59,018 bases of DNA, from NCBI GenBank assembly GCA_018712245.1, contig DVHE01000003.1:1-59018 (forward strand), in the 5' to 3' direction. This DNA comes from Candidatus Avoscillospira avicola (GTDB lineage Bacteria > Bacillota > Clostridia > Oscillospirales > Oscillospiraceae). Positions 1 to 7,999 of the stretch are shown piece by piece. Numbering within the stretch: position 1 is the first letter of the stretch; every line of letters starts with the position of its first letter. A program made the translations under genes and the position numbers. The notes below the pieces were generated by a model. The model made no database searches, was not told the origin of the DNA, and was given only the letters and a program-made list of their open reading frames with translations.

Positions 1-1265
1 TTTGGGTTGTAGACTCACTTGATTCTGCAAACGACCTAAAACCTGGCGATATTCGCAAGATGTTGATTGATTTTTCATTAAATCCAGAATCAATCCATAT
101 GCTGAATGCTAAAATCGAAGAGAAAGCAGAATCTCCATTTGAAGCTGCTGTTGCCAAATACCTTGCGGTCAGGGGGTATCATCTGGTGCAGCAGTGGGAG
201 GTCGGTGCTTATCGCTTGGATATGGTTGCCGTATGCGGGAGAAAGAAGATTGTGATCGAATGCGATGGTGAGCGTTATCATAGCGGAGAGGATAAGATTC
301 GCGAAGATATGGAACGTCAAACAATCTTGGAGCGTTTGGGCTGGCGGTTTATCCGAATTCGCGGCAGCGAATACTATCGAAATCCCGAAAAGACCATGGA
401 GCGGGTTGTAACAGCACTGACTGATGCAGGGATTGAACCAGAGGATGCTGGAACTTCCCAGCAGATAGATGGACGAGATACAGAACTGTTGAAGCGCGTA
501 AAACAGCGAGCATACTCCATTCTTCATGAGGACGGTGAAGTATCTGAAGTTGAGATGGGTACAATTGCAGCTGCATTGGACCCCAAAAACGATATAATCA
601 GTGCAGTCCCAGAAACTCCAGATAATGCGAGTACCATACTGCTTCAAGGGAGGCTCCAAAGAGAGCAAGATTCAAATGGATTAGAGCAGCTATCCCTCTT
701 GGAAAATCAACCGACAGGGGAAACAGAACCTAAACAGTGTGAAAGTATTTCTTCTTTTCCGTCGTATCAAGCGGTTGATATTGATGTCTATATCCAAAAA
801 TATCTGCCAAACGGTTTTAAGGAGATGGTAAAGGCAATCTTGGAGGTAGAAGCTCCACTTTCTGAAGCGTTATTGCTGAGCCGTATTGTTCAGTGCTTTG
901 ACCGCAAAAGAGTTACAAGTAGTGTATGGAATGACTACGAATTGAAAATGCGAGGTTGTCAAAAATATGGGATTATTCGCAAAAAAGGATTTTTGTACTT
1001 AGATAGCAGCCGAGATATTCAATTCCGAGTACCAGGGGATATTGCCCGGCTGATTGAACATATTGCTCCTGAAGAATTGGCTGCGGGAATGTTTGAAATT
1101 CTTAAGTGCAATGGACCGATGGAGAAAAAAGATTTGTATCGTGCTTTGGCGGGACAATGTGGCGTACATCGACTTGGAAAAGAAATTGAAAAAACATTGG
1201 ACAAGGCATTGCACACTCTTGAAAACTCTATTATAAGGAACGGAGAACAGCTGTTACTGAAATAG
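1..1265 (+). CDS. C-terminal part of a large helicase-nuclease protein (REase_MTES_1575 / Vsr-like domain + DUF3320), 5' end outside window
   Basis: The reading frame (codons from base 3) is open to the left edge, so this is the tail of a longer gene; the ATG at 60 is internal. The first ~30 codons (VVDSLDSANDLKPGD) resemble the end of the helicase core in large DUF4011-type helicases. Next comes a restriction-endonuclease-like fold (IVIECDGERYHS, then RLGWRFIRIRGSEYYRNP), then a charged linker, then a C-terminal winged-helix DUF3320-like domain (YLPNGFKEMVKAIL to the end). Proteins with this order have been reported as single-gene antiphage systems; here that role is inference. The gene is visibly AT-richer than everything to its right, suggesting horizontal acquisition. 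Confidence is high for the domain order, moderate for a defence role. Confidence 0.8.
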   Translation, partial: WVVDSLDSANDLKPGDIRKMLIDFSLNPESIHMLNAKIEEKAESPFEAAVAKYLAVRGYHLVQQWEVGAYRLDMVAVCGRKKIVIECDGERYHSGEDKIREDMERQTILERLGWRFIRIRGSEYYRNPEKTMERVVTALTDAGIEPEDAGTSQQIDGRDTELLKRVKQRAYSILHEDGEVSEVEMGTIAAALDPKNDIISAVPETPDNASTILLQGRLQREQDSNGLEQLSLLENQPTGETEPKQCESISSFPSYQAVDIDVYIQKYLPNGFKEMVKAILEVEAPLSEALLLSRIVQCFDRKRVTSSVWNDYELKMRGCQKYGIIRKKGFLYLDSSRDIQFRVPGDIARLIEHIAPEELAAGMFEILKCNGPMEKKDLYRALAGQCGVHRLGKEIEKTLDKALHTLENSIIRNGEQLLLK

Positions 1266-1460
1266 GTTTGCTTAGACAGTTGCATTTCATCTCTAAATCC
1301 TCTATACTCAATACATACTCTTGGCAACACCATGGCAACAAAAAATCAGATAGCCCCTACTATCTGAATAATGAAAATAATGCCGATACCCTGAACCAAA
1401 ACCCATAAGCAAATCTGTTTAGAAAACTTCTGACAGGAGCGAATACGAATAACGAGCCCC

Positions 1461-1501
1461 AAAGGGCCTTGCTGATTCAACGAATCGGCAAGGCCCTTTT
1501 T
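1461..1501 (+). terminator. Rho-independent terminator
   Basis: Inverted repeat of 12 bp, AAAGGGCCTTGC (1461-1472) and GCAAGGCCCTTT (1488-1499), with a 15-nt loop and a short T run (1497-1501). It lies 195 nt after the helicase-nuclease stop and may end that transcript. Confidence 0.75.
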
Positions 1502-1718
1502 ATGCTGCCGTCAAAGATTCATGCAAATTGAAATTGGCGGGGGCTTTATGCCAGGCGGCGTCGAGGGAGTTGGAAAATTTGCTTACAGCATAAGGCGTAA
1601 AGATTGTGGGCGGCAAGCTGCTTGGGCCCGTCGCGGCGTTCGACGGGTAGAGGGGAGTACTTCGGCAAACTCGACAGTTTTATGCCGGTTCTTAAGGGAA
1701 ACTTAACATTTTCCCTTA

Positions 1719-1747
1719 TTTATTTTTAATCTGTTTTCCTGTACAAT
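1719..1747 (+). promoter_or_regulatory. Candidate sigma-A promoter for the TVP38/GT2 pair
   Basis: TACAAT at 1742-1747 is a good -10; the hexamer 17 bp upstream (TTTATT, 1719-1724) is a weak -35. It sits about 70 nt before the ATG at 1816. Confidence 0.4.
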
Positions 1748-1815
1748 GGGAGCGGAAACAGGAAATCAGCCCCGCATCCGCCGAGGATGCACTTCCGATA
1801 CAACGAAAGGATAGA

Positions 1816-2511
1816 ATGAGCGAAAAACATAAAAAGATCATATACGCTGCCGGTATCGCGGTATTTCTTCTATTGTCGGTGGCCGTGTTCTGGTACGTCG
1901 GCCGTCCGCTTTTGCAGTTTGTTTCGGAGCCGGAAAAGTTCCGCCTCTGGGTGGACAGTCACGGCCTTCTGGGCCCCCTGGCCTTTTTGGGCATGATGGT
2001 GCTGCAGGTATTTATCGCCATCATCCCCGGCGAGCCGCTGGAGATCGGCGCGGGCTACGCCTTCGGCGCTGTGGAGGGCACGCTCTTGTGCCTGCTGGGC
2101 GCCGCCATCGGAAGCGCGCTGGTCTTTCTCTTCGTGCGCCGCTTCGGCGTCAAGGCCGTGGAGGTGTTTTTCTCCCGGGAAAAGATCCAGTCCCTGAAAT
2201 TTCTCCAAAATACCCGGCGGATCTACGCCTTCACCATCGTCGCTTTCCTACTTCCCGGCACGCCCAAAGATGTGCTTTGCTACTGCGCCGGCCTTACCAC
2301 CATCCGCTTGGGCCATTTCGTGCTGATTTCCACCCTCTGCCGCATTCCCTCTGTTGTCACCTCCACGTTAGGCGGCAACGCGCTGGGCAGTGGAGAGTGG
2401 GGGACAGCCGCTGGAATCTTTGCAGTCACCCTGGTCATCAGCGCCATTGGCCTGTTGATCTACAAACGTATTTGTCGTATGAGAGAGGAACATCATCATG
2501 GAGCCGATTGA
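1816..2511 (+). CDS. TVP38/TMEM64 family (VTT/SNARE-associated) membrane protein
   Basis: 231-residue integral membrane protein. A first hydrophobic helix at ~8-30 is followed by the VTT/DedA-like core: LLGPLAFLGMMVLQVF, the re-entrant IPGEPLEIGAGYAFG motif (~70-86), further helices, then FLLPGTPKDVLCYCAGLT (~145-162), the usual second half-motif of this family. Members are thought to act in membrane lipid handling or flipping; exact substrate here is unknown. ATG at 1816 has AAAGGA 4 nt upstream. The next gene starts 14 nt before this one stops, so the two are translationally coupled, suggesting a shared envelope role with the glycosyltransferase. Confidence 0.85.
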   Translation: MSEKHKKIIYAAGIAVFLLLSVAVFWYVGRPLLQFVSEPEKFRLWVDSHGLLGPLAFLGMMVLQVFIAIIPGEPLEIGAGYAFGAVEGTLLCLLGAAIGSALVFLFVRRFGVKAVEVFFSREKIQSLKFLQNTRRIYAFTIVAFLLPGTPKDVLCYCAGLTTIRLGHFVLISTLCRIPSVVTSTLGGNALGSGEWGTAAGIFAVTLVISAIGLLIYKRICRMREEHHHGAD

Positions 2512-3760
2512 AGTCATTCGAATTCTAAACTTTTCCTTGGCCGCTCTGTTTGTCCTGTGCTATGCGTATCAATTTTTCTATCTGGCCGTCCCGTTTCTTA
2601 AAAAGGACAAGCCGCACGGCCCCGCCAAGCTGCACCGCTATGCCGTTTTGATCTCCGCCCGCAATGAAGAGGCCGTCATCGGCCATCTGCTGGACTCCAT
2701 CCGCGGTCAGGACTACCCCAGCGACCTGGTGACGACTTTTGTCATCGCCGACAACTGCACCGACGCGACGGCGGAGGTAGCCCGGCAGCACGGCGCCGTG
2801 GTCTATGAGCGGTTCAACCGCGTCAAGGTGGGCAAGGGCTACGCCATGAATGAGCTGCTGGCCCACATTGATCGGGACTACGGCAAGGTATTCGACGGCT
2901 TCTTCGTCTTCGACGCGGATAACCTGCTGGAGCCCGACTACATCACGCAGATGAACCGCACCTTCTCCGACGGCTATGAGATCATCACCAGCTACCGGAA
3001 TTCCAAGAACTACGCCGACAACTGGGTTTCCTCCGGCTATGCCCTTTGGTTCCTGCGGGAGGCCGCCTTCCTCAACCATCCCCGCCACCTGCTGAAGACC
3101 AGCTGCGCCGTCTCCGGCACCGGCTTCTGCTTCAGCCGCCGCATCCTGGAGCAGCGGGGCGGCTGGAACTTCTTCCTCCTTACCGAGGATATCGAGTTTA
3201 CCATCGCCAACGTCGTCGCCGGCGAGCGGGTGGGCTACTGCAAGGACGCCGTCTTCTACGACGAGCAGCCCACCACCTTCCGCCAGTCCTGCCGCCAGCG
3301 GATGCGCTGGGCCCGGGGCTACGTGCAGGTCTTCCAGGCCTACGGCCTCAAGCTGCTCAAGGGCATTCCCCAGCGCAACGGCTTTGCCTGCTTTGATATG
3401 GCCATGGCCATCATGCCAGCCATCGTGCTGACCGTTGTGGGCATCGGCACCAACGCCGCCGCGGCGGTGCTGGGCTTCTTGGCCGGGCAGAATGTGCTGA
3501 TCGCCCTGTGGTCCGCTACCCAGTTCCTGGTCAATTCCTATCTGCTGATGCTCTTCGTCGGCGCCGTCACCACCCTCTCCGAGTGGAAGCACATCCGCGC
3601 CACCACGGCTCAGAAGATCTTCTACGTATTTACGTTCCCCCTCTTTATGCTCACGTACATCCCCATCTCCTTCGCCGCCCTCTTCAAGCGGGTGGAGTGG
3701 AAGCCCATCGAGCATTCCGTGTCCGTCTCCCTGGCCGACATCAACCGCCGGGCCGGCTGA
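2498..3760 (+). CDS. Membrane glycosyltransferase family 2 (cellulose-synthase-like)
   Basis: 420 residues. N-terminal membrane helix (~11-34), then a GT-A fold: start of the nucleotide-binding strand at YAVLISARNEE (~48-58), VIADNCTDAT (~82-91), the DxD-type DADN (~140), and RQRMRWARGY (~266-275), the QxxRW-type acceptor motif of processive enzymes such as BcsA and NodC. Several C-terminal helices (~300-400) would form the membrane channel. It probably transfers a sugar from a nucleotide donor to a lipid or polysaccharide; whether it is processive cannot be told. It overlaps the TVP38 gene by 14 nt and is followed by a strong terminator, so the two form a bicistron. Confidence 0.87.
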   Translation: MEPIEVIRILNFSLAALFVLCYAYQFFYLAVPFLKKDKPHGPAKLHRYAVLISARNEEAVIGHLLDSIRGQDYPSDLVTTFVIADNCTDATAEVARQHGAVVYERFNRVKVGKGYAMNELLAHIDRDYGKVFDGFFVFDADNLLEPDYITQMNRTFSDGYEIITSYRNSKNYADNWVSSGYALWFLREAAFLNHPRHLLKTSCAVSGTGFCFSRRILEQRGGWNFFLLTEDIEFTIANVVAGERVGYCKDAVFYDEQPTTFRQSCRQRMRWARGYVQVFQAYGLKLLKGIPQRNGFACFDMAMAIMPAIVLTVVGIGTNAAAAVLGFLAGQNVLIALWSATQFLVNSYLLMLFVGAVTTLSEWKHIRATTAQKIFYVFTFPLFMLTYIPISFAALFKRVEWKPIEHSVSVSLADINRRAG

Positions 3761-3771
3761 GAACCGGGTCT

Positions 3772-3807
3772 CCCCGCGGCAGATCGACGATCTGCCGCGG
3801 GGTTTTT
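3772..3807 (+). terminator. Rho-independent terminator after the GT2 gene
   Basis: 13-bp perfect stem CCCCGCGGCAGAT (3772-3784) with its complement (3790-3802), 5-nt loop, then five T (3803-3807). Confidence 0.93.
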
Positions 3808-3849
3808 GGCATTTTACCGCCTTCCGTTCAGAATTCGCATTTACCCACT

Positions 3850-3878
3850 TGTGCTTTTCCAGGAAATACGATACAATA
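3850..3878 (+). promoter_or_regulatory. Sigma-A promoter for the Asp23/DAK2 operon
   Basis: TTGTGC (3850-3855), 17-bp spacer, TACAAT (3873-3878), about 100 nt before the Asp23 start. The intervening leader is GC-rich and shows no recognised riboswitch. Confidence 0.65.
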
Positions 3879-3976
3879 ATTTTACCTATCAGCGTTTTTG
3901 TGCGCCCGGGCCTTTTCCGGGGCGACAGATCTTTGGGGCCCTCCGGGGTCCCGGTTCAGAACAAGGAGGTACCTCA

Positions 3977-4330
3977 ATGATTCGTCTATCCACGGACCGG
4001 GGACTCATCGCGGTGGACAGCGCCGTTTATACCAACATCGCCGGTCACGCCGCCACCAACTGCTTCGGTGTGAAGGGTATGGCTGTGCGTTCCATGACCG
4101 ACGGCCTGGTGCATCTTCTGCGCCGGGAGGCCATGAGCAAGGGCGTTAAGGTCGCCTTCTGCGAGGACGGCTCCATCGTCATCGACCTGCACATCATGGT
4201 CAACCGGGGCGTCAACCTCGCCGCCATCGGTGCATCCATCATCAGCGAGGTCAAGTATAACGTCCAAAAATCCACCGGTACTACCGTCAAGGCCGTAAAC
4301 GTCTATGTGGATTCCATCACTGCGGACTAG
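3977..4330 (+). CDS. Asp23/Gls24 family envelope stress response protein
   Basis: 117 residues; the start is fixed by AAGGAGGT at 3963-3970, 6 nt before ATG 3977, although the frame is open further upstream. Sequence pattern (GLIAVDSAVYTNIAGHAATNCFGVKGM, then VKVAFCEDGSIVIDLHIMV, GVNLAAIGASIISEVKYNV) is that of the short Asp23 proteins called YloU in Bacillus, which sit upstream of a DAK2 protein. In Staphylococcus the family is membrane-anchored and linked to cell-wall stress. Here it lacks membrane helices. It is separated from the DAK2 gene by 29 nt and almost certainly co-transcribed. Confidence 0.9.
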   Translation: MIRLSTDRGLIAVDSAVYTNIAGHAATNCFGVKGMAVRSMTDGLVHLLRREAMSKGVKVAFCEDGSIVIDLHIMVNRGVNLAAIGASIISEVKYNVQKSTGTTVKAVNVYVDSITAD

Positions 4331-4359
4331 TATGCAATCACACATGGAGGTGTAATACT

Positions 4360-6012
4360 TTGATTAAGACCATGGACGGTGCCGCGTACCGGAGAATGCT
4401 GCTCTCCGCCGCCGCATCCATTGAGCGAAATAAAGAAGCCATCAACGAACTGAACGTATTCCCGGTGCCGGACGGCGACACCGGGACCAACATGAGCATG
4501 ACCCTCAACACCGCCGCCCAGGACCTCCGGCGGATGGAAGGTCTGACCCTCACCAAGGCGGCGGACGTGGCCGCCTCTGCCATGCTCCGGGGCGCCCGGG
4601 GCAACTCCGGCGTCATCCTCTCGCTGCTGTTCCGGGGCTTTTCCAAGTCCCTCAAGGGCCAGGAGGAGACCGACGGCATGGGCCTTGCTGCTGCCATCAA
4701 CGCCGGTGTGGACGCCGCTTATAAGGCTGTGATGAAGCCCGCCGAGGGCACCATCCTCACGGTCTCCCGGCTGTCCGGCGCGGCGGCGGCGGAATATGCC
4801 CAGGAGGACGCCAACCTGGAGGCCACGCTGGTCTGCGCCATCGACGCGGCCAAGTCCGCCCTGGCCGAGACCGTTAACCAGAACCCGGTGCTGAAAAAGG
4901 CCGGCGTGGTGGACGCCGGCGGCATGGGCTTTGTGACGATTCTCGAGGGGATGCTCTCCTCCCTCCGGGGCCAGGACATCGAGCCGCCCGCCGAGGGGGA
5001 GACCAAGGCCGGGGCCGACTTTGCCGCCCTGACCGACGAGGACATCACCTTTACGTTTGACACGGTTTTCATTGTCCGCAAGACCACCGGTGCCTCCATT
5101 GAACCATTCCGGGCCTATCTATCCACCATCGGCGACAGCCTGGTTATCGGCGAGGATGACGACGCTTTCAAAGTCCATGTCCATACTGATATCCCCGGCG
5201 AGGCCCTCTCCGAGGCCCAGAAGTACGGAACGCTGGAGCTCGCCAAGATCGAAAATATGCGCACGCAGTATGAGGACATGGCCGCCGGGCGCAAGCCCCA
5301 GAGTACCGACGATCTGGAGGACCCGGAGGAGACGCCGGCCGTGGCGGCGCCGGAAAAGCAGTACGGCGTGGTCTCTGTCTGCGCCGGCGCGGGACTCTCT
5401 TCGGTGTTTCAGGATTTGGGTGTCGATCAGATCATCCAAGGCGGCCAGACTATGAACCCCTCCACGGAGGACATCCTCCAGGCCATCAACCGCACGCCGG
5501 CGGAGATCGTCTATGTGCTGCCCAACAACAAGAATATCATTTTGGCCGCCGAGCAGACCGTCCCCCTGACGGAAAAGCGAGTCATTGTCATCCCCAGCAA
5601 GACGGTGCCCCAGGGCATCACCGCAATGCTGAACTTTGATCCTGACCAGGATGCCGAGGCAAATACCGCCGCCATGACCGAGTCCCTGGCCGGCGTCACC
5701 ACCATGCAGATCACCTATGCCGCCCGGGATTCCGACTTTGACGGCAGAGAAATCCATCAGGGCGACTATCTGGGCCTCTACAACGGCGGGCTGCTGGATA
5801 CGACGCCGGATCTTGCCCAGCTGCTGGATGATATGGCCGCCCGTACCGCCGAGGCCGGCTGCGAGTTCATCAACATCTTTTACGGAGCAGATACTTCCGA
5901 CGACCAGGCCCAGGACGCGCTGCGGCTTTTCACCCAGCGCTGCCCCGCCGCCGAAATCAACCTGCTCTCCGGCGGCCAGCCCGTCTACTATTTCTTGATT
6001 TCTGCCGAATAA
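4360..6012 (+). CDS. DAK2 domain fatty acid kinase catalytic subunit-like protein (FakA/YloV family)
   Basis: 550 residues, in the usual range for FakA/YloV. N-terminal Dak2 domain with the metal/ATP motif PVPDGDTGTNM (~36-46) and GARGNSGVILSLLFRGF (~84-100); middle and C-terminal DegV-like/FakA domains (VHVHTDIPGEAL, then VVSVCAGAGLSSVF and YNGGLL). FakA phosphorylates fatty acids delivered by a DegV-type FakB partner, feeding phospholipid synthesis; no FakB is in this window. The start is TTG at 4360 with GGAGGT 8 nt upstream; ATG at 4372 is a less well-placed alternative. Paired with Asp23 as in other Firmicutes. recG often follows in other genomes but not here. Confidence 0.9.
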   Translation: MIKTMDGAAYRRMLLSAAASIERNKEAINELNVFPVPDGDTGTNMSMTLNTAAQDLRRMEGLTLTKAADVAASAMLRGARGNSGVILSLLFRGFSKSLKGQEETDGMGLAAAINAGVDAAYKAVMKPAEGTILTVSRLSGAAAAEYAQEDANLEATLVCAIDAAKSALAETVNQNPVLKKAGVVDAGGMGFVTILEGMLSSLRGQDIEPPAEGETKAGADFAALTDEDITFTFDTVFIVRKTTGASIEPFRAYLSTIGDSLVIGEDDDAFKVHVHTDIPGEALSEAQKYGTLELAKIENMRTQYEDMAAGRKPQSTDDLEDPEETPAVAAPEKQYGVVSVCAGAGLSSVFQDLGVDQIIQGGQTMNPSTEDILQAINRTPAEIVYVLPNNKNIILAAEQTVPLTEKRVIVIPSKTVPQGITAMLNFDPDQDAEANTAAMTESLAGVTTMQITYAARDSDFDGREIHQGDYLGLYNGGLLDTTPDLAQLLDDMAARTAEAGCEFINIFYGADTSDDQAQDALRLFTQRCPAAEINLLSGGQPVYYFLISAE

Positions 6013-6082
6013 TCCGCGCATGCGGTACAGGGCCTGCCGCAAAATATGGTTTTTATACCAAACTGGAAATTGATTGCATGAT

Positions 6083-6128
6083 AAAAATTACCGTGAAACT
6101 TCATTACTGGAGTTTCACGGTAATTTTT
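6083..6128. terminator. Bidirectional terminator between converging genes
   Basis: 18-bp perfect stem from 6083-6100 to 6111-6128 (AAAAATTACCGTGAAACT and its complement), 10-nt loop, with A and T runs at both ends so it can serve the DAK2 gene (+) and nhaC (-). Confidence 0.95.
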
Positions 6129-6188
6129 ATCAAAGTGCATTCTGGAAAGTTCTGTTTTTGCAACAGGCCCTGGGGATGATATGCCGGC

Positions 6189-7676
6189 TCACTCCAGAAA
6201 AGCTTCTTCCTCTTCCTCGGTGATATCCTTCAGCTCTTCGGCTATTTCCTCCGGCGTCAGCTTGCTGATGCCGATGCCGAACCAGGCCAGCAGGAAGGCC
6301 GCGATGGGGCAGACGAAAGGCAGCACGGTGTACGGCGCGAACCCCCCCGGACCCCAGACCGGGACGCCAAGCGTCTCCACATAGAACATGGCAGAGGAAC
6401 ACCAGGGGACCACCGCCGCAGCGCAGGTGCCCACGTCCTCCAGCGTCCGGGAGAGGCACGGACGGCCCATGCCGTTTTGGATAAAGGGTTTTTGCCATGC
6501 TTCGCCCACGAAGACAGAGCTGACATAGCTGATGCCGCCCATGGACAGCGTTACCAGCGTGGCGATCTCCGCCGTGAGCATGGTTTTCCACCGGGTGTTG
6601 AGGTTCCGTGCCAGGGGCTCGATGGCCTTTTCCAAAATGCCGCCGTGCGTTAATACAGTGGTCATGGAAAAGCCGCAGAAGCATACCAGAATGATGGAGA
6701 CCATGCTGGTCATGCCGCCCCGGTTGAGGATGTAGGCCACGGTCTCGTCCAGCTGAAAGCCTGCCGGCACGATGGAATCGGCGGTAAAGCCGGTAATGGC
6801 GGCGTTGCAGCCCAGGGAGACGTCAAAGCCTTGCACCAGGCAGCCCAGCGCCAGGCTCAAGAGGCTGCAGAGGAGCATGGTAGGTATGACAGGCTTTTTC
6901 AAGAGGGCCAGAATCAGCAGCACCGCCACCGGAAGCAGCAGCACCGGGTTCCAGACAAACAGGGCGTCCAGCTGCTCCATGATGATCTGCGCAGTTTCGG
7001 GCAGGGCGTTGCTGGCAGGGGCAAATTCCATGCCCAGCATGGTGAAGAGGATCGCGGCCAAAATCCAGGCAGGGATCGTGGTCCAGAGCTGGGAGCGGAT
7101 GTGAGACCAGAGATCCGTCCCGGCGCAGGCCGGGGCCAGGTTGGTGGTCTCGGACATGGGGGAGATTTTGTCGCCGAAGACCGACCCGGCGATGATGGCG
7201 CCTGCCATGATGCCGAGGTCGGCGTGGTGGCCTTGGGCCAGTGCGATGCACACTACGCCCGCGGTGCCGGCGGCGGACCAGCTGGAGCCGGTCATCGTGG
7301 ACATGATGGTGCAGGAGAGGAAGGCGCCCAGGTAGAGGAACCGGGGGTCGATCAGCTGGAAGCCGTAGTAGACCAGCATGGGGATGAGACCGCTGAAAAG
7401 CATCGCGCCCAGAAGCATGCCGATGAGCCACATGATGAGCATGGTGGAGCCCATGCGGCCCAGCCGCTCGCAGATGGCAAGCTCCATCTCCTCCCAGGAA
7501 AAGCCCAGCCGCAGCGCCATCAGGAAGGACGCGGCGGTAGCCAGCAGAATGCCAAACTGGATGGGCGCACCCACCAGGAGCGTTGCGACGATCAGGATGC
7601 CCACCAAGGCGATGCAGACATAGGCCTCAGTGGCAGTGGGTTTGCGGTGGTGGTGATGCTGGATGTGGTGGGACAT
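6189..7676 (-). CDS. nhaC: Na+/H+ antiporter NhaC family protein
   Basis: 495 residues, about 11-12 hydrophobic segments. Recognisable NhaC features are GSSWSAAGTAGVV in the middle, GAIIAGSVFGDKISPMSETTNLAPACAG, and a C-terminal repeat region. It would exchange Na+ (or, in relatives, malate/lactate) for protons at the cytoplasmic membrane. The N-terminus is unusually His-rich (HHIQHHHHRK, residues 3-12), possibly metal- or pH-responsive, which is inference. The C-terminus ends in an acidic tail (EELKDITEEEEEAFLE). ATG 7676 has AAAGGAGGT upstream. Monocistronic, from a near-consensus promoter, and ending at a bidirectional terminator. Confidence 0.9.
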   Translation of the reverse strand: MSHHIQHHHHRKPTATEAYVCIALVGILIVATLLVGAPIQFGILLATAASFLMALRLGFSWEEMELAICERLGRMGSTMLIMWLIGMLLGAMLFSGLIPMLVYYGFQLIDPRFLYLGAFLSCTIMSTMTGSSWSAAGTAGVVCIALAQGHHADLGIMAGAIIAGSVFGDKISPMSETTNLAPACAGTDLWSHIRSQLWTTIPAWILAAILFTMLGMEFAPASNALPETAQIIMEQLDALFVWNPVLLLPVAVLLILALLKKPVIPTMLLCSLLSLALGCLVQGFDVSLGCNAAITGFTADSIVPAGFQLDETVAYILNRGGMTSMVSIILVCFCGFSMTTVLTHGGILEKAIEPLARNLNTRWKTMLTAEIATLVTLSMGGISYVSSVFVGEAWQKPFIQNGMGRPCLSRTLEDVGTCAAAVVPWCSSAMFYVETLGVPVWGPGGFAPYTVLPFVCPIAAFLLAWFGIGISKLTPEEIAEELKDITEEEEEAFLE

Positions 7677-7788
7677 GAATACCTCCTTTTCTCGGTGGGT
7701 CCCAGCTGGGACCGAAACTGCTTGCCCGAGCCGCAGCCGGCCCGGGGCCGCCGGACAAAACTCCCAGCGGCGTGTCTTCCGACATCAT
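7627..7788 (-). CDS. Possible 53-codon leader ORF overlapping the nhaC start
   Basis: Downstream of the nhaC promoter, AAGGAGGTGG (7800-7791) is placed perfectly for a double ATG at 7788/7785. The frame runs 53 codons (MMSEDTPLGVLSGGPGPAAA...) past the nhaC start codon and stops 50 nt inside nhaC in another frame. The product is Pro/Gly-rich and unlike any family I know. A function as a leader peptide that couples or attenuates nhaC translation is conjecture; the strong ribosome site is the only evidence. Confidence 0.3.
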   Translation of the reverse strand: MMSEDTPLGVLSGGPGPAAARASSFGPSWDPPRKGGIHVPPHPASPPPQTHCH

Positions 7789-7829
7789 GTCCACCTCCTT
7801 CCAGTCGACACATACATAAATATTATTTT

Positions 7830-7858
7830 ATCATAGCACTGCGGGAAAGCAGTGTCAA
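7830..7858 (-). promoter_or_regulatory. Near-consensus sigma-A promoter of nhaC
   Basis: On the minus strand TTGACA (7858-7853), 17-bp spacer, TATGAT (7835-7830). Transcription would start near 7823, giving a ~147-nt leader before the nhaC ATG. Confidence 0.9.
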
Positions 7859-7871
7859 AGTGACGGGAGAG

Positions 7872-7893
7872 ATTTTGGAGACTTCTCCAAAAT
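7872..7893. promoter_or_regulatory. 22-bp perfect palindrome upstream of the nhaC -35, putative operator
   Basis: ATTTTGGAGA (7872-7881), CT, TCTCCAAAAT (7884-7893): a perfect 10-bp inverted repeat with 2-bp centre, ending 13 bp from the nhaC -35 and lying between the divergent nhaC and sigma-factor genes. It is not followed by a T run and is not in a transcript end, so an operator is more likely than a terminator. Confidence 0.6.
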
Positions 7894-7999
7894 TATTTCT
7901 AAAAATTGGAACACACAACCACAGACGCGCCTGTTTCCCGCCTTTGGCTCGATCGAAAACAGTCCGGCTCCCATATCCCTCGAAAAAAACACGGGCAGC

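Larger units (their letters stand above)
1266..1815. other. Intergenic junction between AT-rich and GC-rich DNA
   Basis: No convincing gene. It contains a direct repeat TGGCAACA at 1322-1329 and 1333-1340, a 7-bp hairpin at 1347-1366 (CAGATAG/CTATCTG), the terminator at 1461-1501 and a promoter-like -10 near 1742. Base composition changes from AT-rich to GC-rich at roughly 1450-1550. A 61-codon frame at 1521-1706 has no visible ribosome site and reads as low-complexity basic sequence; I do not call it a gene. Confidence 0.5.

Noticed and set aside
1521-1706. 61-codon frame in the left intergenic region
   Set aside because: No ribosome site and the sequence is Arg/Gly-rich without family resemblance.
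2525-3715. 396-codon minus-strand frame under the glycosyltransferase
   Set aside because: Antisense shadow with low-complexity product; the plus-strand protein has intact GT2 motifs.
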